34,539 nt of DNA from positions 1 to 34,539 of the IMG/VR virus record IMGVR_UViG_3300047319_000748. One strand, given 5' to 3'. Under the pieces are notes generated by a model, which saw only the letters and a list, made by a program, of their open reading frames with translations, had not been told where the DNA came from and did not search any database. Origin of the DNA: a virus. The translations under genes and the position numbers were made by a program. Positions 1 through 7,160 of the stretch are shown piece by piece; the first letter of the stretch is position 1, and every line of letters begins with the position of its first letter.

Positions 1-816
1 GTCTCCGAGATACCACGGCGGATGAGGGTCATCATCAGGCGGTTGATCGGGCGGTCGCGTGTAGAGCGAGCCAATGAGCCGCGGCGTGATCTGCCACGTC
101 GAATCTTGATGGAGATTGTTCGGGCTAAACTCCACGAGCAGCGTATCGTAGTCCTTCATCCGCCCCGTGCGCGTCCAATCGGATGGGCCTTCCCCGAGTG
201 GGATGTGGCCTTCGCTCATCTCGATCCCGAGGTAGCCGTTTGGGCAGAGGGACCGGAACTGCGCGCCGAGCTCCACGATGTGCTCCGGCGTGTAGCCGTA
301 GAACACGCCATCCCAGCCGGGCATAATCAGCGTGTGCTGCATCAACTCGCCCAGCGCAGAGACAATCAGCGGGAGTTGGACTTTGGCGATTTCGTAGCCG
401 CGTTCGCCGTCGTCGCCACCAAGGAAGACAACGGGAATGAACCCATGCTCCACTAGTTCTCGCACCAGTCCTGATAGTTGCGGGTCAATGTGCGTGTTTC
501 CACTCGTCCAATCGAGCGGTCCAAATTTATCTGGGCTGTAGGCTTGATTCGCTTCGTCATAAAGAGGCGGTCCAAATGGCAACTGCATGAGACAGTGCGT
601 GTCGCCGGCCGCATGCTTCGCGTCGTACACCGCAAGCCGGTCTTCCGGTGTCAGCCACGGCAGCGCGGCATCCCACCACGGCAGCCGGCCGAACTGCGCG
701 GTGTCCACGAAGAGTCCCTGCATCCCACTCGTCAGCACGTCACAGACCTGTTCACGGGTGGGAATCGTCACGGGCGGCGCCGGCGCGCCGCCGCTGGCAA
801 AGAGCAGCACGCTCAC
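1..816 (-). CDS. Partial TIM-barrel, glycoside-hydrolase-like tail-associated protein
   Basis: An open frame of 272 codons runs from a GTG at 816 to the window edge without a stop, so the C-terminus is missing. The GTG overlaps the stop of the upstream gene by four bases (GTGA), the junction used throughout this block. The protein reads as alternating strands and helices rich in aromatic and acidic residues, with segments such as GFIPVVFLGGDDG (about residues 126-138) and MPGWDGVFYGYTPEHI (about 165-180). This pattern is like TIM-barrel glycoside hydrolases seen at the distal end of phage tail modules. I cannot assign catalytic acids. Its position after the tail-tip genes suggests a receptor-binding or glycan-degrading tail protein. 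Fold assignment is inference from pattern; the reading frame itself is secure. Confidence 0.72.
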   Translation of the reverse strand, partial: MSVLLFASGGAPAPPVTIPTREQVCDVLTSGMQGLFVDTAQFGRLPWWDAALPWLTPEDRLAVYDAKHAAGDTHCLMQLPFGPPLYDEANQAYSPDKFGPLDWTSGNTHIDPQLSGLVRELVEHGFIPVVFLGGDDGERGYEIAKVQLPLIVSALGELMQHTLIMPGWDGVFYGYTPEHIVELGAQFRSLCPNGYLGIEMSEGHIPLGEGPSDWTRTGRMKDYDTLLVEFSPNNLHQDSTWQITPRLIGSLYTRPPDQPPDDDPHPPWYLGD

Positions 817-2426
817 GGATAGACCTTATCGATCGGCGCGCAGCCGAAGGCGTACAGATGCCCGTCGCTGTTGAACGTCGCCAAGCTGCCCGTCTGCTGC
901 GCCTGCTCCCACGGCCCATCGGTCCCCGGCGGTCGGTTTCCCATCGAGCCGTCGCGCTGGCATGAAAACACCGTGTCATCGTGGAGGATGAAGTTGACGC
1001 AGCCACTCCGGTTGGAAGGCTTCGCCGTTTTGTAGAGAATGACGGTTTTGGGGTCAATCATAAGGCTCCAACTTTCCGAGGGTGTCGGCGGCAGTGTAGC
1101 ACTGCCCGCGGCCGTCTCAGCCGACAAAAGATTGTGAAAGGCCGTTTGCAACTCCGCGTGCGCGACGATGCCGTTGGCGCGTTGATACGCGAAGGGCGCA
1201 ATCTCCACGACGCGAGGCGAGAGATTCACGAGATCGGACAGCGCCCCGAGGCCGTCCAGCACCTCCTGCACCGTCCAGAGCTCGTCCGGGGGCGCCCCGC
1301 CTTGACAGTAGAACATGGGGATGACGCCGCAGGTGTGCGGCCACTGCTCGAGCAGGCTGGACAGTTGCCGATGCCAGCGCGCGACAGAGGCTGACAAGGT
1401 TTCCGCCGTCGTTCGGTAACACTCGAGCAGCGGGATGTCGTAGGACCGCAAGCCTGCCGGGAGGGCCCAATCCGCTGGGCTGTCATGGCCCAGCAGGAGC
1501 CGATCCGCCGGCATCGGCTGCGGCAGGTCCGGGGCTTCCGTGTAGACGCCATCCGTGAAGATGTCCGGCACGCCTGACCCAGACGCAAAGAACGGCCGCA
1601 CCCGCACGGGATGCGTGAAGTGGAAGCTCGGCTGCGTCACGGGCGTCACCGGCACGAGCGGCACGCGGGGTTGCGTGGTGTCGATTACCAGCGTCACGAT
1701 GTCCGTGGGGGCTTCCCCTTGCGTGGTGCTCCAACAGACCCGCAGCTCCCCGTTGGCGACGACCATGTCCCGGTTGTAGGCCAGTTGTCCCGGTGTCGTC
1801 AGTTCATAGCCGTCCGTCTGCCCTGAGATGTGGAGGACGACCGTATTCGTCTGCGGGGACCAGTAGCACAGCCAGACATTGCCCTGATAGACGGCCCGCC
1901 GCACCTTCTCCGGCGTGACCGCGAAGACCGGCATCGGGATGCCGACGACCCGCACGGTACTCCCGCCTTCGTACCAGATGGCTTGCCCCGGCCCGAGCAC
2001 CTGGATGTCCTGCACCGCCGCATCCGGCACAGAAACATCAGGAGAGCCGTCAGGGGCGTTCAGGACGAGCCCGTAGCCGATGCCGTAGTTCGGCACGTAG
2101 GCGAGGGTCCCGTCCAGCCCAGCGCCCAGCACGCCCGCCACAGGGTTGCTCAGCGTGCCGAACATGCCCTGTCCTGGGTTGGAGCCGATCCATCGCCCGT
2201 TCCCGGCGGCCAAGAAGTTGGCCCCTCCTGCATAGATTTCAGTCACAACGCCGTCTGCCGTGAGGGTAGCGACTTCCCACGCGCCAGAGGAGAGGCCGAT
2301 GTTGGCGAGGACGAGATCGTTCGTGAACGGGCAGCCCTTGCCGCCTGGACCGTACAGGACGTTCCCGTCGAGGCTGACTTCGCTGTAGCCCGCGATAACG
2401 TTCCCGTTAGCGTTGAACTTCGGCAT
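813..2426 (-). CDS. Tail fibre/receptor-binding-like protein with C-terminal barrel-like domain
   Basis: 537 residues from an ATG at 2426, nine bases after the stop of the preceding gene. The first 270 or so residues are short glycine-rich beta repeats (GNVLYGPGGKG, GANFLAAGNGRWIG, NVWLCYWSPQTN), suggesting a beta-propeller or similar all-beta domain. Residues about 275-430 have a different, helix/strand character with Trp and Pro (SYDIPLLECY, CGVIPMFYCQGGAPPDELW, VVEIAPFAYQRANG), resembling a glycoside-hydrolase-like barrel. The tail end returns to beta-rich sequence. No clear Shine-Dalgarno precedes the ATG, so it may depend on coupling to upstream translation. It overlaps the next gene by four bases. 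Probably a virion protein that contacts the cell surface; the exact function is not recognised. Confidence 0.8.
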   Translation of the reverse strand: MPKFNANGNVIAGYSEVSLDGNVLYGPGGKGCPFTNDLVLANIGLSSGAWEVATLTADGVVTEIYAGGANFLAAGNGRWIGSNPGQGMFGTLSNPVAGVLGAGLDGTLAYVPNYGIGYGLVLNAPDGSPDVSVPDAAVQDIQVLGPGQAIWYEGGSTVRVVGIPMPVFAVTPEKVRRAVYQGNVWLCYWSPQTNTVVLHISGQTDGYELTTPGQLAYNRDMVVANGELRVCWSTTQGEAPTDIVTLVIDTTQPRVPLVPVTPVTQPSFHFTHPVRVRPFFASGSGVPDIFTDGVYTEAPDLPQPMPADRLLLGHDSPADWALPAGLRSYDIPLLECYRTTAETLSASVARWHRQLSSLLEQWPHTCGVIPMFYCQGGAPPDELWTVQEVLDGLGALSDLVNLSPRVVEIAPFAYQRANGIVAHAELQTAFHNLLSAETAAGSATLPPTPSESWSLMIDPKTVILYKTAKPSNRSGCVNFILHDDTVFSCQRDGSMGNRPPGTDGPWEQAQQTGSLATFNSDGHLYAFGCAPIDKVYP

Positions 2427-2435
2427 GATCGTTTA

Positions 2436-2789
2436 TTACTTAATTTTTTCGTCCACAGTTTGGCGCCAGCGCTCCAGCGCGGTGAGCCGCTCACGATTCT
2501 GCTTCGCGGTGTTCAGCAACCAATCGGGCGCCGAGGCGGGCTGTGGCACCATAATCGCTTTTGCCCCAAAGATGAATGATTCCAATACGCTAAGCCGATT
2601 GTCCTCTTGTTGATTGGACACGGCCAGCCGATGGTCTGCATCGACCCTGGCCGCAGCGGCCACGTCCATAAGCAACTTGAGATCGTTCATGCGCCGACCT
2701 AACGCCATCGTATAGCCCACAAGTGATGCGAACATGATTGCGATGACCGCATGGAACAATAGTTGCGGCCCGGTCAGTTGTCGAAGCAC
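2436..2789 (-). CDS. Small single-membrane-segment protein with C-terminal coiled coil
   Basis: 117 residues if started at the GTG at 2789, which lies 13 bases inside the end of the upstream gene. The frame is open further upstream, so the start is uncertain; I chose this one because it places the hydrophobic segment at residues about 10-29 (LLFHAVIAIMFASLVGYTMA) right after a short N-terminus. The remainder is polar, with heptad-like helices at 35-70 and 95-117. With its upstream neighbour it forms a pair of overlapping genes each encoding one membrane helix plus a soluble helical tail. That layout is compatible with holin or spanin partners, but there is no lipobox or other diagnostic motif. 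Function not established. Confidence 0.6.
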   Translation of the reverse strand: MLRQLTGPQLLFHAVIAIMFASLVGYTMALGRRMNDLKLLMDVAAAARVDADHRLAVSNQQEDNRLSVLESFIFGAKAIMVPQPASAPDWLLNTAKQNRERLTALERWRQTVDEKIK

Positions 2790-3163
2790 CGCTGCCGCTC
2801 GCCATCCGTCTTTGCCGTGTTGGCGCAAATTCTCTGCAACAGACGATACGTTTGGTCCTGCTTGACCGCCTGCTGATCCTGGATCTTTCGTAGCTGTGCC
2901 ACGTCCGTCTGCGTGTTGAGTTCCATCGCTTGAATCCGCGGCCCCCACGTACTGTTCTGATAGACCAGGAACATCGCGATCGCGCTCGGTACGCCCACCA
3001 GACCGATCGCCCGCAAAAGGATATTTATCCATGTCGAACCCGCTCCTTCAGAGAACGACGCGAACATGTCAGTATCCTCGCCGCGTCGGTGATTGTTCCG
3101 ACGCTCTTCCAGTTGCTCGTTATCGTAATCGTAGTCACGGCTTTCCGGAGTAATGCTGGGCAT
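2774..3163 (-). CDS. Small single-membrane-segment protein, holin-like candidate
   Basis: 129 residues. The ATG at 3163 is preceded by GGGAG at a good distance (GGGAGCGCCGCCG before ATG), which decides it over an in-frame TTG at 3190. The N-terminus (1-40) is highly charged, with DYDYDNEQLEERRNNHRR. One hydrophobic segment follows at about 46-68, then a polar Gln/Lys-rich helix with likely coiled-coil character (75-115). It overlaps the upstream gene by 29 bases and the downstream membrane protein by 16. Position after the tail genes and the topology suggest a lysis or membrane role. No enzyme of lysis is seen in the window, so this remains a guess. Confidence 0.65.
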   Translation of the reverse strand: MPSITPESRDYDYDNEQLEERRNNHRRGEDTDMFASFSEGAGSTWINILLRAIGLVGVPSAIAMFLVYQNSTWGPRIQAMELNTQTDVAQLRKIQDQQAVKQDQTYRLLQRICANTAKTDGERQRCFDN

Positions 3164-3407
3164 CGGCGGCGCTCCCGTGGTAGGGCCCAAGGTCCGTGAC
3201 GGTCATCACGTCCAGGTCTTCCTGTGGGATAAAAATCATCCCCTTCTCTTCGCTGCGTATGCGCACCTCAAATCCATACCAATTTCGCGTGCCGTCCCAC
3301 ATGCCGATGAACACGCCAACAATGCTTGACGGCTTACCGTACAGCGGATGTGCAGCCTGCCACATTCTCCGCTTCATCCCCTTGAGATGATACGCGTGAT
3401 GCCGCAC
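3135..3407 (-). CDS. Small conserved-looking phage protein of unknown function
   Basis: About 90 residues from a GTG at 3407. An ATG at 3377 is the alternative start, but its AAGGGG sits directly against the ATG, and neither start has a well-spaced ribosome site. The central part (MWDGTRNWYGFEVRIR) is a compact beta-like stretch followed by an acidic patch and a short polar tail. It lies 32 bases after the preceding gene and overlaps the next by 29 bases. I do not recognise a family. A two-codon ATG ATG TAG mini-frame lies just upstream (near 3420-3428), out of frame with the gene, and is probably chance. Confidence 0.5.
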   Translation of the reverse strand: MRHHAYHLKGMKRRMWQAAHPLYGKPSSIVGVFIGMWDGTRNWYGFEVRIRSEEKGMIFIPQEDLDVMTVTDLGPYHGSAADAQHYSGKP

Positions 3408-3439
3408 GAGTCGTTTTTCTACATCATGAATCCCTGGTC

Positions 3440-3856
3440 TCACCTGCCTTCGTCCTGCCAACACACCAGTGGCCCAAGGGCGTCCAAATCCGCCGCGGTG
3501 ATGTCCTGGTCGCCGAGCCACGCGAGATCGACCGGCCCCACCGGAAGCGTGACCTCGGCGCTACTCAGTTCCATGATCCGCGCGTGAAACGTCAGGAGGT
3601 GCTCCGGCAACACGTCCCAGATCGGCGCGGCCCCGGCGAGCGCGCGTTCGACGTCGGTTGGAGGACGCTCGCGCCCAAGTTCTTTGATGAGGTCGTTGCG
3701 GAGCTCGTGGAAGTGCTCGAGCTCGGGCCGTACAACGGCCAGCAATTTTTTAACGTGATACGCGGCTTTGATCGCGAGTTTCATCGCGATGAGGCGCTCG
3801 AACGCGTCCTTCGATGTCGCGAGTTGCCCGAGTGTCGTGGTAATCGTCGTGTTCAC
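3440..3856 (-). CDS. Tail-module protein, DUF1617-like
   Basis: 138 residues from a GTG at 3856. The sequence is helical, with LATSKDAFERLIAMKLAIKA at 13-32, a Leu-rich linker, ELRNDLIKELG at 51-61, and a C-terminus ending in DITAADLDALGPLV. This layout (N-terminal helix with Leu-Pro/Ala-Ile-Lys, an E-x-RN-x-LIKE centre and a D-I-T-x-D-L-x-L end) matches my memory of DUF1617-type phage proteins found just after tail genes. The family is widespread but uncharacterised. It follows the tail-tip gene by 40 bases. Assignment is by pattern and should be treated as moderate. Confidence 0.65.
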   Translation of the reverse strand: MNTTITTTLGQLATSKDAFERLIAMKLAIKAAYHVKKLLAVVRPELEHFHELRNDLIKELGRERPPTDVERALAGAAPIWDVLPEHLLTFHARIMELSSAEVTLPVGPVDLAWLGDQDITAADLDALGPLVCWQDEGR

Positions 3857-3896
3857 TGCCGTCGCTCTTTCTTCTGCGTTTAACGTTGCGTCCCAC

Positions 3897-6800
3897 TTAC
3901 TTCCAACACGGAATGAAGACCGCCGATCCGTCCGCCGAGATCGCGGAGATCCACGTGTAAGGGTTTGCCGCGTTCACGGCCGGACAGTTGGCGCCCCACG
4001 CGGTGCCGCCGGCGCCGGTCGAGTTCGTGCCGCGAAACTTCGGCAGTCCCGTGACGTCCATGTCGACCGTCGACACTTTCAGCCAGCGAAAGGACGCATT
4101 TCCGCAACTGACGACGTTGTCGGTGGCTGGGAGAAAATCAGCGCCCACCGAGATGTAGGGGCCGGTAGGACTGCCACTCCCCGTTTCATTGTTATTGACA
4201 GACAAGATGGCTTGTGTGGACGCGCCAGCGGCCATTAGCTGCGTCTGGATCAGTTGTGATGCCTGGGTCGTCGAGTTCACGAGCCCGAGAATCCTTGGTG
4301 ACGCCCCGCTCTCTTGTGCGACCATCCCGATAAGATTCGTGCCCGTTAGCGCGGTCGTGAACGAATAGGAGTGTAAGAGGCTAAAAGATGGCGTCGTCGT
4401 GATGCGAATGCCGTTCTGATCCATCGTCACGTTGCCGGTCGCAAATGACGCGTTCCCGCTCGTGTCGATTTGCGCGTGGACTGTGCCGCCATAACTAATA
4501 CGCAGCCCGTTCGTGTCATCAAGCGACATCCACGCCTTCGCGCCATTGCCGATGGCGACGCCGAACGTCGTCGATCCGTACCCGTAGGCGGTGATGTTGA
4601 TCAAATTGCCGATGGCCCACCGCGGCGACCAGTCGTTGTAGGTACTACTGTTACGGACGTTCCCGACAATCGTCGGACCAGCTTCCAATGTGCTTTTCAG
4701 GCTATTGATCGCATACAAGTCAATGAACCCTGATCCTGTCTGTCCGGTGTTCATGCACGTCGCCCCGGCCGGCCACGTGTGCGCCGAGAACGCCCCGCCA
4801 TAGTTGCGCGTCACGGTGTAGCTATAGGGTCCCGTGCCGCTGGCGGCGCTCGTGACCTTCATGAACTCTGTCGAGTAGCTCCCAGATTGATCCGGCCCTT
4901 CAAAGACGATGATGTCGCCGTTCGTCAGGTCGTTGTATTTGAACGTCAGTGTGCCCGCGCCAGATCCGATCGCCGCCGAGAGAATGTCTGCGCCGGAGGC
5001 AATGATGGCGCGTCCGCCGAGCGTCGTGATCGTCTGCTGCGCCACGAGCGTTTCGACGTGCAGCTCGGCGGCGTAGAACGAGGCGTATTTCAGGAGCAGC
5101 GACCCGATGTCAACGTCGAAGGTATTGACAGGCAGCAGTTTTTTCGTGACAGGATTCGTGATGATGTTGCCCGTCGGCTGGATGATGAGATCGGTCGCCG
5201 CTGGCGTGGTGATCACATTGCCAACCGTCAGCGTGTTGCTGCTGAACGCGAGGTTCGCGTTGCCGATCGCCGTGTTCGCGCTGCCCGCGACGAGCACCTG
5301 ATTCGCCGTCACTGTGCCGCTCGTCCGTACGACGATGGCGGAGGAGGAGATCGCCGCGCCGCCGCCCCAACCGAGTGTGCTCGTGACAGCGAGCGTCCCT
5401 GTGACGGTCAGCGCGCCGCTGCTCTCGCTGACGATCGAGTCACCCAGCGTGGTCGGCGCCGTCCATTTCGGCAGCTTCCCAGGCGTGCCCGACCCCGTGA
5501 CACCGTCGCCGCCACCGCCGCCGCCACCGGCGATGACTGGCGCTGAGCCGCCGCCGCCACTCGACCATTGCTTATAGGTATCCTGCCAACGAGGGACGGC
5601 GCCGAACGTGAACGTCTCGATCGCGGCGACCGTCCACTTGACGCTGTTCCCGACGTCGTTCACGCCCGTGACGTCGGTCAGCATGAAGTCGTTGTTCAGG
5701 TTCCGCGTCGTGAGATTGATGTTCTGTTTCTGTCCTGGCAGGAGCCCACGCTTGCGCGTCGCATAGTTCACCTTCCGCGGCACCGGCAGGTTCACGGCGA
5801 GAATCGCCGCGGCCGTGGAGTTCGCGAGCGCGAGCGTCGTGATGTCGGGCGCATCAATCAGCGCCTCCCAGATGCCGTGCGTCGCCTGCTCGCTCGTGTT
5901 TTCTGCGATAACGACGCTCGTCAGCGCGGCGTCGGCACCGAAGCCGAACGTCGAGGTCGCCCCGCCGCCCTCCGTGAACCACGACGCGTGCGACGATGAC
6001 GCGGCGACGCCGATCGAATTACCGACCGCGCCGACGGCCTGCGCGAAGGCTTTCATGGCGGTCGGATTGAGGTTGATCGCTGAGACCTGCGTGTTCGCGG
6101 TCATTGACGCTGCGAACGCCGAGCCAGCACCAGGCCCGAGATTGATCGCGTTGATCAGGTTGCTGATGCTGTCTGAGTTCGCGGCGCCAATGTGCACGTG
6201 GCCGTCGGCATCGGTCAGCGTCGTCTGAAAGAGGTAGGTGCGAGAGCCGATCGTCACCGTGTCGCCGTCCGCGACGTTCGTGCCCATGCCCAGGAACGCG
6301 TAGGCCGAAATCGCGGCGGACGTGAAACGCAGGATGATCCGGTTCGCGTAGTTCGTGCGCGCATACTCGACGCCCACGTCGCCCTCGACGTGCTTGTCGC
6401 CGGTCGCAATCGTGAACGGACAGACTTCTCCAGACGGTTGATACATCCGGAAGAAGCCATAGGCGTCGTACTCCCAGACGTAGCCGCCGGCGAGATTGCC
6501 CAGCAGGTTCAGCACGTCTGAGAGCTTCGAGTAGACGCACGGCACGGCGGCGAGCGTCGGGCCCGTCGGCTGATTCGGATCGAGCGCGATGCCGGGCATG
6601 TAGTTCGCGACGAGCGTCGTCACCATCGACTTCAGCGTGCCGGCCGCCAAGACGGTATTCACGAATCGACGATCAGCCATCGCGTCGAACGACACGGCCG
6701 TGATCGATGTCACGATCCGGCCCCATCCCACGTCGCCGAGTCCCGTCTCACGAGGCAGCACGCTATTGCCGTAGAAGACGTTGCGCTGCGTGTAACCGCC

Positions 6801-7160
6801 ACTCCCAGCGATGGTCACGTTGAACGGGATCGTGAACGTCGTCGGCGTCAGGACCGTGCAACGGCTATAGCCATTGATGACCGGCGTGTTGCCGACGACG
6901 TTCGAGATGCCGACGAGCCGTCCCGATACCAGCCCGTGCTCCTCCTTCGTCGTGATGGTCGTCGGGTTCGCGACGCTGATGCTCTGGATGTCGACCTGTT
7001 CGTAGAGGATGACCTGGTCGTCGAGCGCCGGGCGGTAGGAACCGTCGAGGGAGATCACGCGACCGGTGAAGCGGTTCCGACCGTTCTGCGTCAGGTTGAC
7101 CGTCCAGCCAATCTGGAGTTGGCGCGTCACGCCGGCGACGACGAACTGCCAGTGGCTCAT
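3897..7160 (-). CDS. Tail-tip hub/fibre protein (receptor-binding)
   Basis: 1087 residues; ATG at 7160 overlaps the tape-measure stop by four bases. The gene immediately after the tape measure in siphophages encodes the distal tail or hub protein. The N-terminal half (to about residue 525) is beta-rich and ends in a segment (TTRNLNNDFMLTDVTGVN, about 480-497) typical of hub proteins that also bind the tip. A Gly-rich linker with runs of G follows (about 533-557). The C-terminal half carries fibre-like repeats (GKLPKWT, LGDSIVSESSGALTVTGTLA, then Ser/Thr-rich beta segments). Thus it looks like a hub fused to a tail fibre in one chain, replacing separate Dit/Tal genes. Function is inferred from position and architecture. 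Confidence 0.8.
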   Translation of the reverse strand: MSHWQFVVAGVTRQLQIGWTVNLTQNGRNRFTGRVISLDGSYRPALDDQVILYEQVDIQSISVANPTTITTKEEHGLVSGRLVGISNVVGNTPVINGYSRCTVLTPTTFTIPFNVTIAGSGGYTQRNVFYGNSVLPRETGLGDVGWGRIVTSITAVSFDAMADRRFVNTVLAAGTLKSMVTTLVANYMPGIALDPNQPTGPTLAAVPCVYSKLSDVLNLLGNLAGGYVWEYDAYGFFRMYQPSGEVCPFTIATGDKHVEGDVGVEYARTNYANRIILRFTSAAISAYAFLGMGTNVADGDTVTIGSRTYLFQTTLTDADGHVHIGAANSDSISNLINAINLGPGAGSAFAASMTANTQVSAINLNPTAMKAFAQAVGAVGNSIGVAASSSHASWFTEGGGATSTFGFGADAALTSVVIAENTSEQATHGIWEALIDAPDITTLALANSTAAAILAVNLPVPRKVNYATRKRGLLPGQKQNINLTTRNLNNDFMLTDVTGVNDVGNSVKWTVAAIETFTFGAVPRWQDTYKQWSSGGGGSAPVIAGGGGGGGDGVTGSGTPGKLPKWTAPTTLGDSIVSESSGALTVTGTLAVTSTLGWGGGAAISSSAIVVRTSGTVTANQVLVAGSANTAIGNANLAFSSNTLTVGNVITTPAATDLIIQPTGNIITNPVTKKLLPVNTFDVDIGSLLLKYASFYAAELHVETLVAQQTITTLGGRAIIASGADILSAAIGSGAGTLTFKYNDLTNGDIIVFEGPDQSGSYSTEFMKVTSAASGTGPYSYTVTRNYGGAFSAHTWPAGATCMNTGQTGSGFIDLYAINSLKSTLEAGPTIVGNVRNSSTYNDWSPRWAIGNLINITAYGYGSTTFGVAIGNGAKAWMSLDDTNGLRISYGGTVHAQIDTSGNASFATGNVTMDQNGIRITTTPSFSLLHSYSFTTALTGTNLIGMVAQESGASPRILGLVNSTTQASQLIQTQLMAAGASTQAILSVNNNETGSGSPTGPYISVGADFLPATDNVVSCGNASFRWLKVSTVDMDVTGLPKFRGTNSTGAGGTAWGANCPAVNAANPYTWISAISADGSAVFIPCWK

